DNA of 64,000 nucleotides, taken from contig CM040121.1 of the NCBI GenBank assembly GCA_022559845.1, positions 509,992,566-510,056,565 of the forward strand, read 5' to 3'. Of this stretch, positions 11,451 through 22,019 are shown piece by piece (within the stretch, counting starts at the first letter, position 1; every line of letters begins with the position of its first letter). Position numbers and translations under genes: made by a program. This stretch comes from Amorphophallus konjac. Its lineage: Eukaryota > Streptophyta > Magnoliopsida > Alismatales > Araceae. Below the pieces are notes generated by a model. It did no database searches. It was not told where the DNA came from and worked only from the letters and a program-made list of their open reading frames with translations.

Positions 11451-13984
11451 CCCTCAGACGAAGAGCCCCCCTGATTTTCTTCCTCTGACGTAGAGAACCG
11501 GAGGATGACAAGTCTGAGTCATAGCATTACCTGGACAGGAAATTGATTGTCTCGGACGCCTGCTCCTCGACATAAGAGACGGCCCAGTCGTAGCCTTGTT
11601 TGAACCCCTTGCGGATGCGTCGGCGAAGTGCTGACTCATAGTAGGGGAGGGCAGCCTCCTTAAGGTCGACCCGGTAGGCCTATGAGCATTTGTACTGCTC
11701 GAGCGCCTCCGCCCCGGCCGATCCCACCCTACCAGCGAGCTCGGCCTTCTCCCGCTTCACCTCGGCTAACCTCCGCTCGGCCTCAGCCGTCTACTTCTCA
11801 GCCTCCGCCGCCTGCTCCTCCGCCTCAGCCCGATCAGCCTCGGCCTCCCGCCGAAGGCGCTCGGCTTCCTCCGCTCGGTCCACCAGCTCGGCACGTTCGG
11901 CCTCCCACCGGCCATCTAGCTCGACGCGAGCAAAGCGCTCTTCCTCAAGAAGCCTGCTCTTCCTCTCAAGCGATTCGCGGGCCCTAGCTAGTTGCTCGGA
12001 CAATGCCCGAGCCTCCACCTGGCTGGCCCACGCCAGCTCCCTAACTGAGAAAAGCTCACGCCGAAGCCCATCACCTTCCTCGGCGAGCCGAGCCATCTTC
12101 CTGTCAGACCCACCAAGGGTCCAGGCCAGGTTCGCCCACTCTGACTCCGACCGAGCATAAGCTTCTGCCAAAGTGGCCCCCATCTAGGCCAGGACCAAGC
12201 CGCCCTCCATAACAATCTCGAGGGCCACGGACGGGGAGTGCTTCATGTCTCCCCCCTTCACCTTCGCGGCTATACCGCGACATATTTGATACAAAGGGCC
12301 CTGGATGCCGAGCCTTTCCAAGGCCGCCGGAATAGAGCCCCCCTCATGGGTCGGTGTCCCGCCGGACGGCCCAGATCGAGCCGCGGCTTTGTACGCCCCT
12401 CGTGCCTCGATCGGTCGGGGTTGTGTCACTTTTTCTTGCAACCCCCCAGCCTGGACCGGTTCGACACCTGCACCGCCACCTGGAGCATCGCCCGCCTCAA
12501 TCAACGCCCCATTCTCGGCCGTGGTCCCAGTGTCACCTGCCTCGTCTACGGCCCCCTCGACTCCTACCGAGGGGAGAGCCGGGCTAGCACCGCTGCCAAT
12601 CGCAGAAGAGCCGAGGGGGGAGCCGAGCCAACATCGTCACCGACCGTGGGAGCAGCCCCAACCTCCTCATCCCCCTCTTGCTCAGCGGGTGGGAGAGCTC
12701 GCCCAGTAGGGTCGGCCCCATCATGCTCGGCGGAGGGGTGAGCTGCGGCAAGGTCGCCTTCGACTGCAAGAATGACCCCAACCTTCTTGGCCCGCTTCCT
12801 GGCCTTCACGGCGGCCCGGATCATGCCCTCGACGGGATCCTTGCGCTTGGACCCCCGCGGCCCAGAAGATTCACCCCGGGCCGCCCCCTTTCCCTTATCT
12901 CTGGCTCGGGAGCGACCCGTGGGAGAAGCCGACTCATCGGCAGCCGAGTCATCGCCGAGATCGATCACCTCTGCGGTCTCCTCCAAAGCCGGCCGCCTGG
13001 TGTCTGCACAGAAGAAAGATATGATCAGGAAAAGGAGATGGTCTCAACATCCGGAGAAGAAACTGATTCGTGGTGACCGAACCTGCCGACTGCAGCCACG
13101 CAAGAAGACATCGCTCGATGTTCTCCGGAGTAACTAGCTCCTCCGTGGACTGACGACACTTCAGCAAAATGATCACGTACTCCTCCACATCCAGAGAAAA
13201 CTCATCTTGCCTCGGAGGAATGTTCGGATGAAAATTGGGGATTACGGGACATCTCCAAGTCTCCTCCACCGAGAGGATCCTCACCCAGAAGAATTGAGTT
13301 TTCCACCCCTTGTGCGAAGAATCCTTCGTGGCCAAGGAAATACAGCTCCTATTCCGCCTCACCTGGATGAAATAGAAGCCCTTTCTAGCCGAGAGATGCG
13401 CCTTCAACTCAAAAAAAATAGTGAAAGAGGTCCAAGGAAGGAGGAACTCCGCATTGACGACAGAGGATGCGAAAGGCAGAAAGAAGAAGATAAGAGTTGG
13501 CTACCAACTATACGGGCGCCAACTGAAAGAAATTGAGAAGTTTGAGAACAAAGGGCTTGAAGGGAAGGCGGAATCCACCCTTCCACGATAGTAGAAAGGT
13601 GCAGATATGGCCCGTACGAGAGTCCAAGTTCGACTCGTGCGGGGTAGCCGCGGCGAAGAAAAACTTGTGGGGGAGACAAAATTGGTTCTCCAGCCGTTTC
13701 ACCTCTGCCTCCCCCAGTTCACTGCAGTTTGGAGCCGCCGCCCTCACCGCAGGCTCGCCCTCCCACTCTTCGACATCCGGACGCTGATCCGCCATGGAAT
13801 CTGGAGAGGAACTTGAAGAAAGACGCTCCCGGGACCCTGAAGACTCTGGAGGAAGGGGAAGCTGTCGGACTGCCTCTGCAGTTATCTTCGCCAACTCCGT
13901 GAACACCGCTGCAAGCCTCTGCTCTTCCGTCGTGTCCTCACAATGCATCAACGAGCCCCAAAAGCAAGCGCGAAGGAAAGCCAA
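11450..13984 (-). pseudogene. Antisense ORF of Tat-type element (Transposase_28-like, 'putative gypsy type transposon')
   Basis: The minus-strand coding blocks run 13795 (likely ATG, MADQRPDVEEWEG) to about 13508, then 13407-13080, 12986-12564, 12504-12184 and 12183-11791, with a C-terminal block (YRVDLKEAALPYYESAL) to about 11530. The N-terminal part contains FRLPFKPFVLKLLNFFQLAPV-like and GWKTQFF motifs, characteristic of the plant family Pfam calls Transposase_28. The middle is acidic and basic low-complexity sequence, and 12183-11791 is a long Arg/Glu/Ala coiled coil. Possible GT...AG splice sites occur near 13085 and 13016. Several TAG stops and a homopolymer frameshift near 13400 indicate decay. 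The location, downstream of pol and opposite to it, matches the antisense gene of Grande-type Tat elements. Its function is unknown. Confidence 0.7.
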
Positions 13985-14249
13985 ACCCTAAAAATGGAGG
14001 GAGTCTGGAGCGACGACAAGCGCGCAACGCCCATTTTCCCATGCGGAAGGCGGAGCGTCGTTCCGACCTCCGAGAAAAGGGGGCCCCTTCAGTTCAAATC
14101 TGTCAGGATCATCATTATTACGGGCCCAGGTGACCACGACACGTGGCTTACTAACATCGCCAGATCTCCACCCACCTGACCCACGCTGGTCCAAAACCCT
14201 AAACGGCTACTCTTCCGAGCTTACTAAAGCTCGGGAGTAGGAGGGGGAT

Positions 14250-14266
14250 AAGTGGAGAGGGGGATT
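14250..14266 (+). other. Polypurine tract of Tat-type element
   Basis: AAGTGGAGAGGGGGATT precedes TGTAGCCG, the inferred start of the 3' LTR. Confidence 0.65.
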
Positions 14267-14268
14267 TC

Positions 14269-15065
14269 TGTAGCCGATTTAAGAGCAGCTGAACTAGGTC
14301 CGTCAGGACCAAACAAGGCCCAGCTCATCCAAGTGATAGCCCCGCAGGGCCCACTTAGGTTAAAAAGCCCAATAAGATTACTCGGGATCAAACCCTTCCT
14401 CGGCGGCCTTTAGGCTCGGAAGGCCCGAACATCGGTCAGAACGGAGGAAGACCCATGCCCGAGTTATCCTCTCACCGGGATGGAGGCAAGCGCTCAGCAT
14501 CCACTCCGACCCATCTTCATCCGAGCTATGCCCATCGCCCAGATAGGGTTGGAACCCTTCATGCTTGGGTTTAACCGACGATTGTTTATCCACGCAGCCG
14601 TTAAGGACCCTTTATGAGCAGGAGTTTACGAGGATAAGGGACCACTGACTCCTTAAGGCTATAAAGATCTCACGATGAGGACATAAAGAGCCCACGTTGA
14701 GGACGTAACTCCCGCCCGAAACTCCTCAGCTTACGGGACTCATGAGGCTTGTGCACTATTTAAACCTGGGACTCCCTCCCGTGGAAGGTAAGGCCCAACA
14801 TACGCCTAAAACTCCCTGAGCAGGAACCACTTCACCACCTTGGTGTAGAGGGATCTCGTGCATCTCTTTCCTCCTCCCTTCATAGCTTCCACCATTGCTC
14901 TACTGACTTAGGCATCGGAGGGTTTACCCCAGGGAACCATCCCTGAGCCCCCTGATCCGTTTCCCTTTCTTGTATTTCACTATCTGGTGATCATCCCCCA
15001 GCTCAGGTCCAGCGCGAGATCACGCCTCTTCAAGTGTGTTTGACATTAATCTGTCTCTGGCAACA
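14269..15065 (+). mobile_element. 3' LTR of the Tat-type element
   Basis: It starts TGTAGCCGATTT just after the polypurine tract and ends GGCAACA at 15065. A TATA-like CTATTTAAACC lies at 14756-14766. The length of about 797 bp is plausible for Tat LTRs. The 5' LTR is not in the window. A solo LTR has inserted one base beyond the inferred end, so the element's own TSD cannot be tested. Confidence 0.6.
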
Positions 15066-15116
15066 TTGTCATTTTAACGTCATTTCTTAAGTCAGAATAA
15101 GTTTTTGTTCATAACA

Positions 15117-15545
15117 AGGTCGATGCATATACATAGTGTTGCATTGAAAGGTCGATGCACATTTGCATATAAGTCTTTAAGGTTGGTGCACATTCACGTT
15201 ATAGTCTATCCAGTCAGTGCATACATTCATTCAAGTACTGATAGGTCGATGCATCCTTGTACCGCGTTGAACATAAGGTTGATGCACATTTTCATATAAG
15301 TCCTGAAGGTCGATGCACATATCCATATAAGTCCTAAAGGTCGATGCACATTCACGTTATAGTCTATCAGGTCAGTGCATACATACATTCTAGTCCTGAA
15401 GGCCAGTGCATACATTTAATCTAGTTCAGAAGGTCGGTGTAAATGTAGAAGTCCTAGACCAGAAGGTCGGTGAACATGTAGAAGCCTTGCACTAGAAGGT
15501 CGGTGCACATGTGAATATCTTGCACTAGAAGGTCGGTGCATATAA
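15117..15545 (+). repeat. 12-bp motif array (AGGTCGATGCAT / AGGTCGGTGCAC type)
   Basis: About 14 copies of AAGGTCGATGCACAT or a variant recur every 25-45 bp inside the solo LTR U3. Aligned with the 40-690 array, they share the consensus ARGTCKATRCAT. Confidence 0.75.
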
Positions 15546-16029
15546 AGAAGGTTGATATTTTTATTCTGATCTACTGCATGTGTTCGCTATACAGGCTGAT
15601 GCATCTCATTTATGCATCGATGCTCTTGAAGATTTTCTGTGTATACACTTATATAAATTGCTTGACCTCATGAAGCATCTGAAACTGCATTTGCTAATAA
15701 CTATTACATGCTTCATGAATCTCAAAAATTCTTTAATTTTGTTTTGACAGACAGAAAGAAGCAACCCAGATCCATGATCGAACACCTGGGTGGCATAAAG
15801 CCAGTCTACATTAATCTCCCATAGAACATAAAGTGAATCAAATTAAAGGCACGTGATCCAAGGTGAAAAGCTGAACTAATATCTTGCCACGTTGATCATC
15901 ACATCTTCTACCTTTGACACGTGGCCCCTCGAAGTGTGCTTTCTGGATAAAACTTTTTGGGCAGGAGTGTGTCTTCCACGTGCCCAAAAATATGAAAAGC
16001 TTGTGGGACCACATATTCGAGCTCTCTAG

Positions 16030-16037
16030 TATAAATA
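16030..16037 (+). promoter_or_regulatory. TATA box of solo LTR
   Basis: TATAAATA is followed by GGGATCGAGCACTC about 25 bp before a purine-rich R-like region. Confidence 0.65.
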
Positions 16038-17141
16038 GGGATCGAGCACTCATATTCAAAAATATAGAATGAGAGAAAAGTAAAAGAAGAGCAGAAGAGA
16101 GCTGAAAGAGCTAGAGTTCAAGAGAGAAAAGTCAGAGACGTGATCCAGAGAGAAAGAGCCTGCTGCTAAGAGTGAAAAGAAAACAGAGTGCCGTAAGTTT
16201 GAGAAGTTCGTCTGAGTGAGAAGTGAGATTGTGAGGAAGATTTGCTGTCTTGACTCCTAGATCAGATCTTGAGTCAAATTGCTCCATAGCGAGCTACATT
16301 ATTTTTCTTTCATTGTCATTTCGTTGAATTCCTTTTTGTTTGAAATTGTTTGTAAGCTATGTATCAGCAATTCAAGCTCTGAGTCATCGGTGAGGTGTGA
16401 TCCTCAGACAGCAAGCTGTGAGGCTCAGCAGTCTGGGACGTGTTCCCCAAAGCTGTGGATCAGCGGTTGTAGGGATTCTATCCCCAAAGCTGTGGATCAG
16501 TAGTGTTCAAGCTATTTGGCAGCGGAATCCTTACTCAGTTGAGTAAGGGGTGTACGTAGATCTCAAGCTCGAGATTGAACCACCTTAAAAATTGATCTGT
16601 CATCGGTGTGATTGAATTTTCTTTACTGCGAATAGATGAATGCCTAGGATCATCCACTGCAATTCCCTAATAATTTCAACATATTCATCTGTTGCTTACA
16701 CTCAAGTTTTTATCTTGTCTGTTTGAATATATTCTGATTCTATCTATGATGTTTCATCTAAAATTGACATTGCTTTGAATTGTTCAGTAGACATACCATC
16801 TTCATCTAATCTGTAATCGTTAACTCAGTGGCATATAAAATTTGTTCAGTCAGAAGGATAGATTACATCTATCTGGAAAACTGACCTTTGCGTGAGGATA
16901 TTTTAAATCAACCCTCTACCAAGTACTATACTGAGTTGATTGACCTATTATCTTGGTGTTTACTGTGGTTAACAGCAATTTCATAGTAGATTCTCTTGTT
17001 GATAATTCAAACTGCTTTTAGTGTTTCTGTTCACAGTAGTTTACTTTAATTCTGCATTGTTATTAACTACTATAGTGTTTTAATTTTGTGGTTGATCTAT
17101 TCACCCCCCTCTAGATCTCTTGTTCTCCCATTCACAAACAT

Positions 17142-19545
17142 CATGCGGGATCGAGAGGGTAGTTCAACGAGCAAAGGCGAGGGTTTCATCTAGGGTTTCT
17201 ACAGCGCCGACCTCTTCTTCAACTCATTTAAGGTAGGTTTCTCTCAGGCCAAACCCTAATTAAACTATGCCATCATGTACATTTCTTTGTGCTCTTCCCA
17301 TTGGTAATATTTTGCCAAATTTTGGTTTAGTATATCGATGATATTGTGCATTTTAATCGAAGTGTGTCGGTGTCACCGGGAGGCGGGGCTCGGCCCCAGA
17401 TCGCGGACCAACAGTGACCGCGACCTGGAGGTCGTGACCTTGCGACAAACTGCGACCATCCGTGATATTTTTTTATTAATTAATAAGAAGGTAGCCTGAT
17501 CCCGGCCCCACAACTGACCGCGACTTTCTAGTCGCGGCCCTGTCTCGATCGCGTTCAACGCTTGGGTTCCAGCAAAACCAGCCTTCCCAAGTTCTATTCT
17601 TCTGAAACTATTCATAGGCAGCATGCTACAGAAACACACTTAAATGATTAGGGCTCATGAAAAATGGTTAAATCCTAAGTTATAATTGTGGACGCACTTT
17701 TTATTAAGTTCGTTGTTTATTTGTTTATTGGCGTTTATTAAGTGCGTGGGCGTGCCAGTCACAAAGTGACGATTTATTCGGGCTTCATGGAAACCCATGG
17801 TGCGCTCGATCTGACTAATCAGACAATTGTGTAGTTCGTGTCGGGACCGAAACCCGCCGCGCCATAAAGGTCACGGCGTTATTTACATCCCCCATACGGG
17901 GAACACCCTTGATTGATTGCCGGGAATAAGGGCCCTACGGCCAAAAGAGAATACTAATAATGCAGGAGGATAGTGAAAGATGAACTATGCTAGAAACCCG
18001 TCTCGGGACATGAATGTTCAGACTATGTTGGCCACTCACGGGCCACTTCATGTTCGGACGAAGGTCTGTGTTTGTAGTATAAAAGACGGTGACAAAACCG
18101 CGTAGATGTCTGCCACGAACAAGGCAAGTTTAATGAGAATGCGGGATTGGATCCCGGTAGGGATGGGTCAAGTTGATAGACTGTTGGCCGGAGATGATTT
18201 CGGACTATGGCCATGTCGGAAATTCTGTAAACCACGTCCGATACCATAAGGCGCCGTTGATTTTCACTTTGCACCTAGTCTGAGGGAGTGAGTTATTAAG
18301 TGCGTAGCCCGAGCTTACTAATGTGCGCCCTCACACACGGATCGACCTGCGCAGTCAGGTCGCGGGGTTCGACCTGCCCGGTCAGGTCGTGAGGGTCAAG
18401 GGGGCAGCGCCCCTTGCGGGGGTTTCCGGGGGCAGTGCCCCCGGAACAAAATTTTAATTATGGGGGGGTATGCTATTGCCGTCGTTCCGATCATTGAATT
18501 AAGTGGTTTATTCCCATTCCATTCTTTCTATTTTGTTTACTGATTTAGTCATTATTCTCTCGTTTATTCTTTAATTTCAATAGTTTTCTTTCTTCTTTTC
18601 ATTCTTTTAGTTTTCTTTTGCCACGCCATATTAGCAAGTTGCAAGAAGATGGGCGCGCCAGTTAAGGGGCGTCGGGTTAAGATGTGAAGGGGCGCGCCGG
18701 AATTGGAGGGCAAGGGAGGAGGGACCGCGTCGTTTATGTCGTCGGTTTAGGTGGTCACCAAAGGGGCGCGCCGTATTTGGGCTTCGATAAGATGGAGATG
18801 GGCGCGCCGTTCTTAGGATCCAAAGAAGGAGATGGAGGGAGGTGCGCCGTTTAAGGGTTCAATAAGGAGGAAATGGGGGGCGTGCCATTTTTAGGTGTTC
18901 ACAGAAGGAGATGGGGGGCGCGCCGTTTTAACATTTGAAGGAAGAAGATACAGGGCTTTTGTGAGGAGGGCACGCCAGTTAGGGACGCGCCGGGCTACAG
19001 GGTTGAAGGCACTTTTCGATTGAAGGTTCAAAGAGGATTTTGAGAGTGATGTTAAACCGGCGCGGTGAAATAGTCACCGCGCCGTATTAAACTCCCCCGA
19101 GGGCTTATTGCCTTGACTTTGTGTTTCTTTCCTTTCACCCGTAGATAGATTTTATGATGTGTTTGTTCATCCATTTGATAGATTAAGCGACCAGGGAGGA
19201 AGTTTAGGCGTTTAGTTGTTCATTAGGGTGACTTAGCGTGTACTTTAAGTGTTTCGTTCGAGGGGTTTTAGTTCACAGATTTTACTGTGTGTGGTTCTTG
19301 CTCTCATAAGTGGTTTGTTTGCTTGTTCCTGGAGGGCATCTTCTTCATTTGATCTTATGCGTTCTTGGCCATGGAGAGAATCTGGCAGCACCTCCCCCGG
19401 ACTAGGACTTGCCAGAGATAAAGGAGAGTCACCAATCGGATTGCTCCGGGGTAGACCCTCAAAAATAGGAGTAGCCTCACAGCGGTCCGAACCCAAATGT
19501 GAGTATGGAACGTTCGAGGGCCAGCCTACAAGAACGACCACCGCT
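17142..19545. other. Older repeat-derived sequence, left flank of element B
   Basis: I recognise no gene here. 17142-17230 includes AGGGTTTC-type sequence and a GTAGG donor-like site, reminiscent of a plant 5' UTR, but no coding frame follows. 17380-17540 repeats GACCGCGAC/GTCGCGGTC inverted motifs. 18345-18450 contains GACCTGCCCGGTCAGGTC and GGGGCAGCGCCCC palindromes. 18640-18985 is a GGCGCGCC array. It was one sequence with 57138 onwards before element B inserted, as shown by the TSD CACGG. Confidence 0.6.
18640..18985. repeat. GGCGCGCC palindrome array (left)
   Basis: GGCGCGCC or a one-mismatch variant occurs about ten times, often followed by GTTTTA or GTTTAA (for example 18653, 18691, 18764, 18802 and 18917). 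A matching array lies across element B at 58036-58200. Confidence 0.75.
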
Positions 19546-19809
19546 CACGGTGTAGACACGCCATTCCTGACGTCTCCTGAGAAAGTCTCATATTACTATA
19601 CGACGCCCCGCAACGGCTTGCGTATTTTGAATCGCTCGAGTGCTTCCTTTTCTTGAGTCTTCTTCCGCCCTTCTCAGCATCCGGAATCGTCTCGTCATGG
19701 CATTCGGACGGCATCAACACCAGTCGGACGCATCAGAGGTTCCGAAATCAGGAAGGGAGTCTGCCGGGCGGCCGCTAATGCCTGAACTGAGGACCCGGGT
19801 GGGTCTTTA

Positions 19810-20325
19810 TGGGGGCGTCCAGGCCCCTGGATGCCCCCATTCTTTTAATTTATTTTTCAAAGCCCAAAACCAAATAAAAAATAATATATTAATGGAGGCG
19901 TCTAGGCCCCTGGATGCCTCCATAAAAACAAATATAAAAAATATAAAATGCCAGGTGGCATAAAAAACAAAACCAAAAATAATAATATTATAATTTCTTG
20001 GAGGCGTCCAGGACCCTGGACGCCTCCATCAACTCACTCACGGGGCGCCGCCCACCGAACGATGGTTTGTCGTGTGTGAAAGAATCCAAATTGTGGAGAC
20101 GTCCAGCTGGCTGGACGCGCCCATTTCTAAATCACGGGTCGCCGCTCCAAAACCACGCGTTGTGTTAAACCGCGTGTGACTTTCGGTGGAGTTCGGTGGG
20201 ACTTATGGAGGCGTCCGGGACCCTGGACGCCTCCATAAAAATATTCGAAAAAAATGAATAAAAATAGAATAAAATATTACTTCGGCCCTGATGGAGGTGT
20301 CCAGGGTCCTGGACGCCTCCACCCT
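19810..20325. repeat. Hairpin array GGCGTCC...GGACGCC in LTR U3
   Basis: Six near-perfect inverted repeats with 7-11-bp arms (at about 19813, 19895, 19999, 20098, 20210 and 20288) are separated by AT-rich spacers. They are repeated at equivalent places in the LTRs at 53027 and 55087. Confidence 0.9.
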
Positions 20326-20334
20326 CTGGAGCCC

Positions 20335-20342
20335 TATAAATA
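20335..20342 (+). promoter_or_regulatory. TATA box, element B 5' LTR
   Basis: TATAAATA lies in the context GCCCTATAAATAGAGG, just after the hairpin array. It is conserved at 53811 (TATAAACA) and about 55870 in the other LTRs. Confidence 0.75.
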
Positions 20343-21430
20343 GAGGCCCACCCCCTCAGTTCTGGAAGAGCTTCTAAGAGATCCGATAGGCTGCCGGAGC
20401 CCAGAGGCTACCGGAGTCATTTCTAACCCGTGGGGTCTTTTGTAGGTGGAGGTTCCGCCGGCTTCTCGGGTGCCCACGCTCGCGAGAGGAAGGTCGTCTT
20501 CATCCACCGCGCTTCCACGTCGTCCCTACGCTGCCGAAGCTCCGCCGGATTTCACCATCGGCACATCCAATAAGCCAATCCTTTCCTTTTCTTCGTAGTT
20601 CTTTTGCATTCATCATCTCGCATCCTCTATCCCCCTTCATAAGGGCGCCTCTTCTTATATACTTCTTGCATCCATCATCTCATTTTCCTCCTACTCGAGT
20701 CCGAGAGGGGTTTAAAAGATAACACCAACCAGGTGTGTGTCTTGTCATCATTTCGTTATTTTTATCGTAAGGATTTGAATACTACACCTTCATCTTTCTA
20801 ATCCACTCGTTACTTGTTTGTCGTTGTTTTGCAAGGGTACCCAAGGAAAGCCCTCTCCATCGGCCGGTCGAAGGGGGAGGAAGAAGTAACCCGCCATCTC
20901 CCGCTCTTGAGGTAGGTGCGATCACTTTCTTTATTTTGGGGTCTTTTGGCCCCTCGCGATCACATCTTGTTTTCGAGGCCGCGGCGAGTCACTTCCCCAA
21001 TGGCCGTTTAAATTCCCGTTCTTATATATTATATTCTTATCTATTCATATTCTCGAGGCCGCGGCGAGTCACTTCCCCAATGGCCGTTTAAATTCCTGCT
21101 CTTTATATTCACCTTATATTCTGTTATATTCTTATCTGCTCATATTCTCGAGGCCGCGGCGAGTCACTTCCCCAATGGCCGTTTCAATTCTTACTATTTA
21201 ATTTCTGTACCATTCCCGTCCCCCCGAGGCCGCGGTGAGTCACTTCCCGCTATGGCCGTTTAACCCCCATATCTTGCTATATTACATTTGTCCCGCTCGC
21301 CCTGCCGGAGCAATCTCCCGTGGTGGCCCCTTCTCTCTTCTCTTATTTCTGTGTTGTAGCAAAAAAAAAGAGGAGCCCGCGCGCTCCGCGTCTTCTTCGC
21401 TCCCCGAACCGCGTGACGTCGCTCACAGAT

Positions 21431-21448
21431 TGGCGATCACGGTGGGAC
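21431..21448 (+). other. Primer-binding site, element B
   Basis: TGGCGATCACGGTGGGAC begins three bases after the LTR end. The identical 18-mer lies at the same place in element C (38635). The TGGCG start suggests a tRNA ending CGCCA. Ogre elements use tRNA-Arg, but I cannot confirm the tRNA here. Confidence 0.75.
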
Positions 21449-22019
21449 CTCTACTGCTTCCTTTTGGTTACCCTCGCAAGTTCGACACCGTCCGTGCCTC
21501 TCCACCTTGGCGCCCTCGCGCGCCCCCGTTGTGCTCACGGCAGCACTATCAATTGTGATTGGTTGGGTGTTCATTATATATTTGTTATTTCTGTTATTTT
21601 CTTACTCTATATATCTGTCAGCATTCCATTGCATACATCCATCCCTCTTTTATATCCTTTTTCATTTTTTTCTAAGGATCACCCTTTCCCGGTGAAGGAA
21701 GGACTCTCCGTTTGAGAATTCCTCTCAACGGACTAGAATCTCCTCCACTGGGACCTCCGTAAGTCCCCGATATCGAAGAATCTCCTCTTCGTTCACTGTG
21801 CTGGTTGTACCATTGAAGTTCCCCGGAGTTAGTCATCCCATTCGTGGTGAGACGAGAGACCCTAGCTGACACGGCGGTGAAACAAAAATAAACTAGGGTC
21901 CCTATTTTGTGTGAACTTCGGATCTCGCTAAAAATAAAAAAAATCATCAAAATCAAAACACAAAAAAGGTGTAAAGGCATCCACTTGTTTGATAATCTCT
22001 GCTACCTGCTTGCTAGTGT
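21449..22019 (+). other. Element B leader with conserved block
   Basis: Untranslated leader between primer-binding site and gag. 21690-21850 contains GGACTCTCCGT, CTCCGTAAGTCCCCG and GGTTGTACC in order, the same series as in element C (39395-39545) and at 58828-58945. A packaging or dimerisation role is possible but only inferred. Confidence 0.6.

Larger units (their letters stand above)
15067..17136 (+). mobile_element. Solo LTR, copia-like end, TSD AACAT
   Basis: A 2070-bp LTR starts TGTCATTTTAACG and ends CCCATTCACA, flanked by a perfect duplication AACAT (15062-15066 and 17137-17141). No primer-binding site or internal domain follows, so it is a solo LTR left by LTR-LTR recombination. 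The order is U3 with a 12-bp motif array (15117-15545), a CACGTG-containing stretch, a TATA box (16030-16037), a purine-rich R region and a long U5. The terminal CTATTCACCCCCCTCTAG is typical of LTR ends in plant Ty1/copia elements. Confidence 0.9.
19551..21427 (+). mobile_element. Element B 5' LTR (1877 bp)
   Basis: It starts TGTAGACACGCC and ends GCTCACA. U3 carries GGCGTCC...GGACGCC hairpins, the TATA box is at 20335-20342, and U5 carries TCGGCCGG and four copies of an ~85-bp repeat containing GAGTCACTTCCC. The two 3' LTRs have six copies of that repeat, which accounts for their extra 169 bp. Confidence 0.92.

Noticed and set aside
11682..13137. Plus-strand Pro/Ser/Arg-rich ORFs
   Set aside because: Shadows of the minus-strand antisense ORF, whose GC-rich coiled coil reads as Pro/Ser-rich on the opposite strand.
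18640..18985. GGCGCGCC sites as cloning or adaptor artefacts
   Set aside because: The motif is degenerate, embedded in variable sequence, and recurs across element B at 58036-58200 with the same GTTTTA context, so it is genomic.
19245..19541. 98-residue minus-strand ORF at the left edge of element B
   Set aside because: Rejoining across the TSD gives no convincing longer frame and no domain; left as part of the older repeat.
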